A DNA stretch of 14,002 bases from positions 6,227-20,228 of the forward strand of contig JAAAVE010000001.1 of the NCBI GenBank assembly GCA_015679605.1. Reading direction: 5' to 3'. Below, piece after piece: positions 7,604 to 14,002 of the stretch; position 1 is the first letter of the stretch; every line of letters begins with the position of its first letter. Source of the stretch: Podila epigama (lineage: Eukaryota; Mortierellomycota; Mortierellomycetes; Mortierellales; Mortierellaceae). The position numbers were made by a program, and so were the translations under genes. Below the pieces are notes generated by a model. That model saw only the letters and a list, made by a program, of their open reading frames with translations, had not been told where the DNA came from and searched no databases.

Positions 7604-9651
7604 GGAAGGCGAAATGGGACAGGTTGAAGGTCAAAAAAGGCCTAAATCAACGCCTCATTCCATTGCCACGGCATAAAAATGCCAACCTTTTTCATCCCCA
7701 AAACTCCTTGCGCGACACCATTGAACCAGGAGCTTTTTTTGTTTTCTTTTGTCCTTATTTTTTTTTCATTCTCATTTCGAGCCATTTGGGGTATAGAAAT
7801 TACAAGGAGGCGATGAGGAAAAAGAGAATGAATGGGGGAAAAGAAAAAGTCCATGATTCTTGTCATACTATGGCAACCCTTGTCAGCTGGACATAATCAA
7901 CATCACTCTCAATATCCATTCTTCTCATGGCGCGTCTATTTTGCAAAGAATAGATTGACCTTATTATACCCATGCTCACCTCAAGTGGATGAATCGAACA
8001 TAGACATTGTCTTATCACGTCGTGTCATGTCATGTCATGGGAAACTGTATTCCCTTGTTTTTTTTTCACTTTTGTGGTGTAGTGAATGCATATCCCCTTG
8101 TCAGGTCCCAAAGACCCGATCCTCCTCCAGGGCAACAATTGACTTGATTATTTTTTGTCCTTGCTCCTGTTTGCTCCTATTGCTGTTGGCTGCTGCCGCT
8201 TCGGTTATTGCAGCTTCTGCATTGTTATAGTAAACAAAGGGGGTAGCGGTAGAGAGATGTCGAGATGTTGGATCCGTTGAGAATGAATCAATATAACGCT
8301 ATATTATTTTTTGATTTCTTTCTCGGCGCCATCGATAGAAGGAGACAGAAAGAAGGGAGGGAGAGATAGGGAAGAAGCGCGTCAATCAGGTGACGATTGC
8401 AAAAAATGTTAATACTGGGGCTGGGGCTGGAACCAAGGATAGGAGAAGGCAATGAATGAGCTGTCCTATAGTCCCAGAAGGGGATCTTTAATGCTATTTT
8501 CACAAGATAACTCTCAGAGATGGCGCTCTTGCATTCATCCTAATGACCCATCATACTAACAAGAAAGATGCAAACTGACGATGGCAATTGTAATGCAGCG
8601 ACCTATGACGGCTCTTTCCTAGGGACATTGTCCATGTCATTGCAACTCTCGTGTAACCAGTTGCAGCACATGGTTGTCGGTCTCCTTTTTTCTTCAATTG
8701 CGTTTAATTGCCTTTTGGCCAAGCGCAAAACAAAAGATAAGGTCCTTCTAACACACCTTCACAATCTTGGCGCAAATTCAGATATGAAAGACATTTATGA
8801 CTAGGGTACTAGGGATGATGTGAATCGTCATGAGGGAATACAGCTATATAGCCAAGAGTGAAGAATGGGATAGATGGGGTAAGGTAAGGGTGGAGCAGGA
8901 AGGGGTTGCCATGGCAAGAATAAAATCAAGTGGGGTCACAGACACTACGGTTCCCAAAAGTGGCAATTACGATGACAACGTTTTTGCCAAGAGCATGGAG
9001 CCCAAATGTTCAGTCCATTTCATGTCCAACGATGATCGCAGCTGCACAGACCAAAAAGACGTTTGTCATGCCGTGTTGTGCTTATTTTTTATTCTTGGGT
9101 TCTGTGCACAAGTGTGTATGTGATTGTGTGATTGTTGGCATGTGCAAAGAGAACGGTAACACGTTCGTCACAGTGCTTTGTGAATTGTGTGTGTGAATAG
9201 TGTACGCATTGGATGCCCTTTGCTGTGTCCTAGCTTACTTGTCTATCAAACAAAACCATCCACCCGCATAATTGGCATGCTGGGTTCTTATCCCCTTTTT
9301 TTTATCCACCCCAACAATATGATGTTGACCTTCAAATTTTGCTGTCCAGTCAAATAAAATAGGGTTATTCATAAAGAGTGCACAAGTAATTCCTTTACAA
9401 ATCACACACTCTCTCTCAATGGGGGAGTACATTATGTTTTAGTGGCATTCATAGTCATCACTGAAATGTCCTTGTCCTTGTTAATTGTCTTTCCATTTCC
9501 ATCTCTTGGCATTCAACATTACATTCATATGGACATGTGTATGTGTGAAGAAGCACTGTAACAAGTGCCTCCTTGTCAGGAACGAGATCAGCAACCTCTG
9601 AACAAAAAAAAAGACAGTCCAGATCTCGTGAGCGACTGACTGAAGGAGAGA

Positions 9652-9804
9652 TATAAAAAAGAACCCCAGTTCAGTTCTTTCTTCAACAGTGTCCAACAGT
9701 TCTTCTTCAACACGCTCACTTTGTACCTTCTACTTTTCACTTTTCTCACTCCCACTTCCACTTACTCTTAATTCTCGCATACATATCGGTCCACAAGGAA
9801 TCTC
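9652..9804 (+). promoter_or_regulatory. TATA box and pyrimidine-rich leader of the PAQR gene
   Basis: TATAAAAAA occurs at 9652-9660, about 145 nt before the ATG at 9805. It is followed by a CT-rich stretch (about 9719-9775) typical of fungal transcription starts and leaders. An in-frame TAA at 9769 shows that translation cannot begin further upstream in this frame. Confidence 0.6.
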
Positions 9805-11515
9805 ATGGCAGGACCTTATCAGCACAATTCGTCAACGTCGTCAACGTCCCTCTCTTCCTCGACAGTCAGGAGTCGGCCTTTGATGAACAAAGCAGCACTG
9901 GATAATGGTCATGAACAAGATATAGACACTGTGACCCGTTCTTCGACTCAAAAGCCCAACGGGATCTTTACGCTCAAACCCCCAAGCCAGGACCACCCTC
10001 AAACGACAACCAACTCTGCATCAAAGTCCAATTCCAGCCCCAGTTCCAACTCGAGCACAGAAACAGACACAAGTTCGTCAGGCGCAGGATCTCCTACAAG
10101 CACCGATCCGATCCTAGGCTCACCTACATCGCTCGAGGACAGATCAACAGGACAAGGACCACTCTGTGACTGGGCAGACTTGCCACATTGGATGCAGGAC
10201 AACCCTTCGATCTGGACTGGATACCGCCGCCCCACCTACAGCTACCGCAAATGCGTCGCCACTCTTGGCTTCTTTCATAACGAGACTGGTCAGTTTTCCT
10301 GGCTGCTTTGTGTCCACATGTTGACCTACTCTTGGTTACTATGACTAAAACAAGAGATGCCTGTAACTTAACACTAAACACACACATACTCTCTCATCAT
10401 CTGGCTGTCATTTGTCTTCATAGTCAACATTTACTCCCACTTACTCGGTGCTCTTGTATGTATTGCTGCTTCACCGTTTGTCTACTTCAACGTCCTGGGG
10501 GTCGTGGACACGATACACTGGACGGACATCGTTGTGTTCTACATCTTTATCGCAGGCGCTGTCACTTGTCTCTCCATGTCCGCCAGTTTCCACTGCTTTT
10601 CATGCCACTCTGAACCTGTGAGTTCCCCCTTTGCTATCTTATCCATGCTATCAGATATCTTTTCCAAACATGCGTCGCAACCAACATTAACCATTATGTT
10701 TTTCTTCTCTTTGCCTAAACAATCGCACCCATCAGGTCTGCTCTCAGTGGAACCGTTGCGATTATGTCGGGATTGTGTTCTTGATTGTCGGCTCGTTCTA
10801 CCCGGCCATCTTTTATGGATTCTATTGTCACCAGACTTTGCAAATCATGTACCTGACCCTCATCACCATCTTTGGAGGAGCCACCATCGTCGCCGTCATC
10901 CGTCCCAAATTCCGGACCCCACAGTTCCGCTGGGTGCGTTCGACCCTTTTTATTGCTCTCGGTCTCTGCGGCGTGTTTCCTGTCATCCACGGGTTGTTTG
11001 TTTATGGGGTAAATGATTGTGTATTGTGGTGTCTCTCTGTGTGTGTGTGTGTGTGTTTTTTGAAGTGAGCACTTTTACTCGAGCACTTGACTGATCTTTC
11101 TTTCCTTTATCTCGATTCAATCTCTCGCATTCTTGTAGACTACCCTGGCTCAGGAAGCAATGGCACTGAAATACTTAATCTGGATGGCGGTGTCTTATAT
11201 CTTTGGAGCTATACTATACGGAAGTCGTACCCCGGAGCGATTTTTCCCTGGAAAGCTCGATTATGTTGTAAGTTTGTATTCTGTTTTTCCACTGCAATCT
11301 GATAGAGAGAGAGAGAGAGAGAGATCATTCGTACTGATCCCATGAATTGACCTTTTGTATGCATTTAGGGTGCATCTCACCAGATCTTTCATATGATGGT
11401 ACTCATGGGAGTCTTGGCGCACTTTTTGGGCGTGACCAAAGCCATGATCTTTTGGCATGACGCCAACCATATGTGCAATATTCCCATTGCTCAAATGCGA
11501 GCAGAGTTTGTTTAG
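9805..11515 (+). CDS. PAQR/adiponectin-receptor-like 7-TM protein (Izh family)
   Basis: The spliced gene is join(9805..10288,10424..10617,10736..11008,11139..11267,11369..11515), 408 aa. PAQR proteins are seven-helix membrane proteins with a buried zinc site; many have ceramidase-like activity, and yeast Izh members affect zinc and sterol/lipid homeostasis. The hallmarks are present: HNETVNIYSHLLG across intron 1; S214 and H218 in SASFHCFSCHSEP; D235 in RCDYVGI; PERFFPGKLD (349-358); and H364/H368 in GASHQIFH. Helices lie roughly at 167-189, 196-216, 236-256, 260-281, 292-314, 326-345 and 366-388. The first ~120 residues are a Ser/Thr-rich disordered cytosolic tail, longer than in the smallest family members. 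All four introns (101-135 nt) are GT-AG, and each junction restores a family motif. The start is the first ATG after an in-frame stop. The context at -3 is weak (C), so Met27 is a possible alternative. Confidence 0.95.
11009..11138 (+). other. Intron 3 of the PAQR gene with a TG repeat
   Basis: The donor is GTAAAT at 11009 and the acceptor TTGTAG ends at 11138. A TG dinucleotide tract lies at 11038-11056. Phase 0. Confidence 0.88.
11268..11368 (+). other. Intron 4 of the PAQR gene with a GA repeat
   Basis: The donor is GTAAGT at 11268 and the acceptor ATTTAG ends at 11368. A perfect (GA)10 tract lies at 11305-11324. The phase-0 junction joins KLDYV to GASHQIFH. Confidence 0.9.
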
Positions 11516-11863
11516 AAAGTCCAGCCGATTTCTGTAGACCAAAAGCATTCGTATTTACCAGCAACATATAGATAGAGATAGAATTTTTTATTTAATTACA
11601 TGGTGTATCAAAACAAGCATGAGAAGCGTGTTTTACAAAGATAGAGCAAAGACTTGAGATAGTGCGTAACGTAACGCGTTCATCTCGAACCTTCGAAGAA
11701 CCCTTTTCATTTTTTATGTGGACGTTCAAGAATCAAAGGCCGCCCAATAAATAAACGCTGCTGAATCGCACAATCCACTCATTTCTTTCTTTTCCATCAA
11801 TCACAAAACACACGCATTCTTCATATACACACACGACATTCAACAACAAAAAAAAAAGCAGAA
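11516..11863 (+). promoter_or_regulatory. Intergenic region: PAQR 3' end and methyltransferase promoter
   Basis: This 348-nt gap lies between tandem plus-strand genes. The first part is AT-rich (ATTTTTTATTTAATTA near 11582) and probably carries the receptor's 3' processing signals. The second part holds two inverted GAA/TTC pairs (11687-11694 and 11725-11732), a CT-rich stretch near 11775-11800, and an A-rich leader ending directly at the ATG. There is no strong TATA box. Confidence 0.5.
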
Positions 11864-13930
11864 ATGGCGTCCATGTTCTTTCGCTCCATACCTAATTCAC
11901 GCACTGTTCGAGATCCATATGAAGAAGTGTTTATGCTATTCACAACAGAAACGTCAGAGACTCCTTGGGCACATAATCGATCTGTTTCTCAAAACTCGAC
12001 CCGTCTCGAAGTCGAATTGGATTTTACACCAGCACCCTCACCTACTGTCAGTCAACCAGGATCAAGACCAGATTCAAGAGCGAGTGGAAGTGGAGGTATC
12101 CCTGGCTCTGCTGCTTTCAGCCCTAACCTCGTCGTTGGCACGACCGCTCAGGTTTCATCGTCATCATCAGCAAGTCCATTGACGTCGCCACTTGGGGTTG
12201 GGTCTGTTGGTGCCTCCGTTCTGGTCTCTCCGTCGCCGTTATTTTCATCGTCCGATTACTTTGGTTCCTCCTCTAATGGAGTCATTGCTACTACTACTAC
12301 AACTTCTTCATCTGATGCGTTGTCAAAATCACCTATTGTCTCCGTGACGCGTGCTTCCAACATTGGTTTGGGATTGAAGCAAAGTACGCCCACAGAAACC
12401 AACCATTCACGTCCGCCAACTCCAGACCCAAACGCAGGCGAACTACAACTTTTTCAAGGAAACAAAAATATTCAGGATGTAAACACAGACGACGACCATG
12501 GTGAAAGCGAGGATCTTTCCAATATGGATATTCACTCTGCAAGACAAAGTCCAGTACCAACGACACGACCCCGAAGCAGCAGGGCTCTGGCTGCTCGTGC
12601 CATAATGGGTAACCGGAAGTCCAATCGTCGATTGCTAACCGATGCTGGGGGATCGGGAACAAGTCCAACAACAGCTGATGAAGGAGGAGCAGGACCCTCG
12701 AGACAACATCAACGTGAAGAACAGCACGGAAAGCTAAAGAGTGAAAAGACAAAGAAACCTGTGGTCATTCATCAATCTCTTTCGACATTATCGCAACCAG
12801 GTCAAACGGGAACAGTGGTCTGGGACAGTAGCATCTTGATGGCTAAGTTTTTACTCTCGATCAAGTCTTTGGATACACGGTATTATCTGCCACATGAAGG
12901 TGGTACATCATCCAGGAGCAGGCGCGGAGACAAGGAAAGGAGAAAGAGGCGGTCGTCATCATGGATACAGGAACAGCAAGTCCGGAATCTCGAGGATCAG
13001 GCGAAGCATATGACTGTATCAAGTAATGGCGAGCTACTCGACAATGCTAGTGACCAAGGCACGAAAAAGACTTTATTGGATGGCAGGGACGACAGTGGTG
13101 CTGAAGATCCTCTATCATCGTCTTCGTCATCAGATTCTGACACGGACAATGATGATGATCTCGATGATGATGATGGCGATGGGAATGGCGAACGGCGCAA
13201 GGAGTTGGTATTTGATCCGACAAAGACAACAATTCTCGAGCTCGGATCAGGTTGTGGGTTGTTGGGTATTGTCTTGGCCGAATTCTGCAAGGATTTGTTG
13301 TTGACAGACCAGGCACCTGTCCTCCCGCTTCTCGTGAAGAACTTGAGAAAGAATCTGGACAAAAAGTATTTTGATCATGACAGTCGTTCTTCGAATACTT
13401 CACTACAATCATCACTGTCATCGTCGTCTTCGTCCAAGAGGAGCCAACGCAACACGACCCAGAGCAATGCTATTGGGTCCACTCAAGACGCAGCTCAAGC
13501 CCCATGTCATGTTCAAGTTCAGGAACTAGTGTGGGGTCAAGAGCTGGATCAGGATCTAAAGCGAAGCCAAGGTGTTGACTTTGTGATTGCAACGGATGTC
13601 GTCTACAATGAAGCAGTAGTGCCAAAACTGGTTCAGACTCTCAAAAGTCTGTGTGAACTTCGTTCAAAAGTCAGGCAGGATATCAAGGATCAACGAGCAA
13701 ATGGACGGCAAGCTCATAGAGGTGGTGGTGATAGTGGAAGGGATAGGATGAACTTGCCACAGAGAACTGTTGTCTTATTAGGCCAAGAGCTGCGGACAGA
13801 TTATGTCCATCTGTCGTTTCTCGAAGGTCTTGAACAGGCTGGGTTCCGCATGGTCAGGATGCCAAAACAAATGATGGATGCAGAATTTCAAAGCGGCTAT
13901 GTCATTTATGCCATGTATCTCAAAACGTGA
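11864..13930 (+). CDS. METTL21-family (VCP-KMT-like) protein lysine methyltransferase
   Basis: A single exon encodes 688 aa, against roughly 220-250 aa for animal METTL21 proteins. These enzymes transfer methyl from S-adenosylmethionine to lysines of chaperones, the ATPase VCP/Cdc48 or elongation factors. The core is present in pieces: a strand LEVELDF (48-54); VVIHQSLS (300-307) leading to GTVVWDSSILMAKFL with W320-D321; motif I ELGSGCGLLG (459-468); D482 in LLLTDQ as the likely ribose ligand; VDFVIATDVVYNEA with the family DxxY at 578-581; then GQELRTDY and a C-terminal YVIYAMYL strand. Low-complexity Ser/Thr-, Arg/Lys- and Asp-rich insertions separate these blocks, including a basic patch RRGDKERRKRR (353-363) that could be a nuclear localisation signal. 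The start context is good (A at -3, G at +4). The target is unknown; the match looks closest to METTL21D/VCPKMT by eye, but Efm6-like assignment is possible. Confidence 0.88.
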   Translation: MASMFFRSIPNSRTVRDPYEEVFMLFTTETSETPWAHNRSVSQNSTRLEVELDFTPAPSPTVSQPGSRPDSRASGSGGIPGSAAFSPNLVVGTTAQVSSSSSASPLTSPLGVGSVGASVLVSPSPLFSSSDYFGSSSNGVIATTTTTSSSDALSKSPIVSVTRASNIGLGLKQSTPTETNHSRPPTPDPNAGELQLFQGNKNIQDVNTDDDHGESEDLSNMDIHSARQSPVPTTRPRSSRALAARAIMGNRKSNRRLLTDAGGSGTSPTTADEGGAGPSRQHQREEQHGKLKSEKTKKPVVIHQSLSTLSQPGQTGTVVWDSSILMAKFLLSIKSLDTRYYLPHEGGTSSRSRRGDKERRKRRSSSWIQEQQVRNLEDQAKHMTVSSNGELLDNASDQGTKKTLLDGRDDSGAEDPLSSSSSSDSDTDNDDDLDDDDGDGNGERRKELVFDPTKTTILELGSGCGLLGIVLAEFCKDLLLTDQAPVLPLLVKNLRKNLDKKYFDHDSRSSNTSLQSSLSSSSSSKRSQRNTTQSNAIGSTQDAAQAPCHVQVQELVWGQELDQDLKRSQGVDFVIATDVVYNEAVVPKLVQTLKSLCELRSKVRQDIKDQRANGRQAHRGGGDSGRDRMNLPQRTVVLLGQELRTDYVHLSFLEGLEQAGFRMVRMPKQMMDAEFQSGYVIYAMYLKT

Positions 13931-14002
13931 AGCGACGTGAAGCGTGAATTGAAACAAGAGCAGATATTTCAATAACATTAAAAAAAAAAAAAAAAAAAAA
14001 AA
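13931..14002 (+). other. 3' flank of the methyltransferase gene ending in poly(A)
   Basis: Forty-nine bases follow the stop codon, including a near-duplicated CGTGAAGCG segment (13926-13944). They are followed by a run of 23 A (13980-14002) that reaches the end of the window. It may be a genomic homopolymer, the tail of a retrocopy, or a contig end. No canonical AATAAA is seen; AATAAC occurs at 13971. Confidence 0.6.

Larger units (their letters stand above)
6561..9804. other. 3.2-kb divergent intergenic region, repeat-rich
   Basis: This region separates two divergently transcribed genes. From left to right it holds: a GA tract (6703-6739) in the leader region of the DH-like gene; a purine-rich stretch (about 6890-7025); a C-run block (about 7087-7115); a GAA/GAC block (about 7452-7498); an 8-bp tandem repeat (7509-7553); a GGAT block (7568-7603); T-rich DNA around 7731-7770; and ordinary-looking DNA from 7900 to 9650 with only short frames. 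I recognise no protein, tRNA or other RNA. Candidate frames at 7832-8230, 8568-8804 and 8830-9123 show no family features. The last ~150 nt form the promoter and leader of the receptor gene. Confidence 0.65.

Noticed and set aside
7832-8230. 132-aa plus-strand frame with a hydrophobic C-terminus
   Set aside because: Composition looks random, there is no family motif, and the Leu/Ala end comes from a simple CTG/GCT-rich stretch. No promoter or leader is evident.
8568-9123. Two plus-strand frames (78 and 97 aa) between the divergent genes
   Set aside because: No recognisable domain, no convincing splice links between them, and composition unlike the real genes in the window.
9328-9338. ACCTTCAAATT as a zinc-responsive (Zap1-type) element for the PAQR gene
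   Set aside because: It matches only the first half of the ACCTTnAAGGT palindrome and lies about 470 nt upstream of the ATG, so it is not distinguishable from chance.
13047-13421. Minus-strand frames overlapping the methyltransferase (such as 12997-13362 and 13047-13421)
   Set aside because: They are shadow frames of the Ser/Asp-rich coding region and have no independent signals.

Overview
The window is eukaryotic nuclear DNA from a filamentous fungus. Three of the four genes carry short spliceosomal introns (98-235 nt, one of 685 nt) with GTATGT/GTAAGT-type donors. Leaders are pyrimidine-rich, start codons mostly have A at -3, and the non-coding DNA is full of GA/CT, GAT and GGAT microsatellites and A-homopolymers. 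Gene style and repeat texture suggest an early-diverging fungus (Mucoromycota, perhaps Mortierellomycotina). That placement is an inference; no rRNA or other marker is present.

Layout. 1-1077: no supported gene. 1078-3415 (minus): a three-exon DEAD-box RNA helicase of the Spb4/DDX55 family (60S ribosome assembly), 691 aa after splicing. 3416-3732: its promoter and the end of the next gene, with a 22-nt A/T homopolymer. 3733-6560 (minus): a six-exon gene for a 476-aa protein with a divergent Dbl-homology (RhoGEF-like) domain, no PH domain and a long Ser/Thr-rich tail. Its first intron appears to be of the rare GC-AG class. 6561-9804: a 3.2-kb divergent intergenic region, dominated by simple repeats, ending in a TATA-containing promoter. 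9805-11515 (plus): a five-exon PAQR/adiponectin-receptor-like seven-helix membrane protein (408 aa) with all expected metal-site residues. 11864-13930 (plus): an intronless 688-aa METTL21-family protein methyltransferase whose Rossmann fold is interrupted by long low-complexity insertions. The window ends in a run of 23 A's, 49 nt after this gene's stop.

The genes are ordinary fungal housekeeping or signalling genes with no evident operon-like link. The helicase and the DH protein are tandem on the minus strand; the receptor and the methyltransferase are tandem on the plus strand. I see no defence system, transposon, CRISPR array, rRNA or tRNA. The points most worth a second look are the degenerate PH-less DH protein with its duplicated basic phospho-motif, its GC-AG intron, and the split intronless methyltransferase followed by poly(A).
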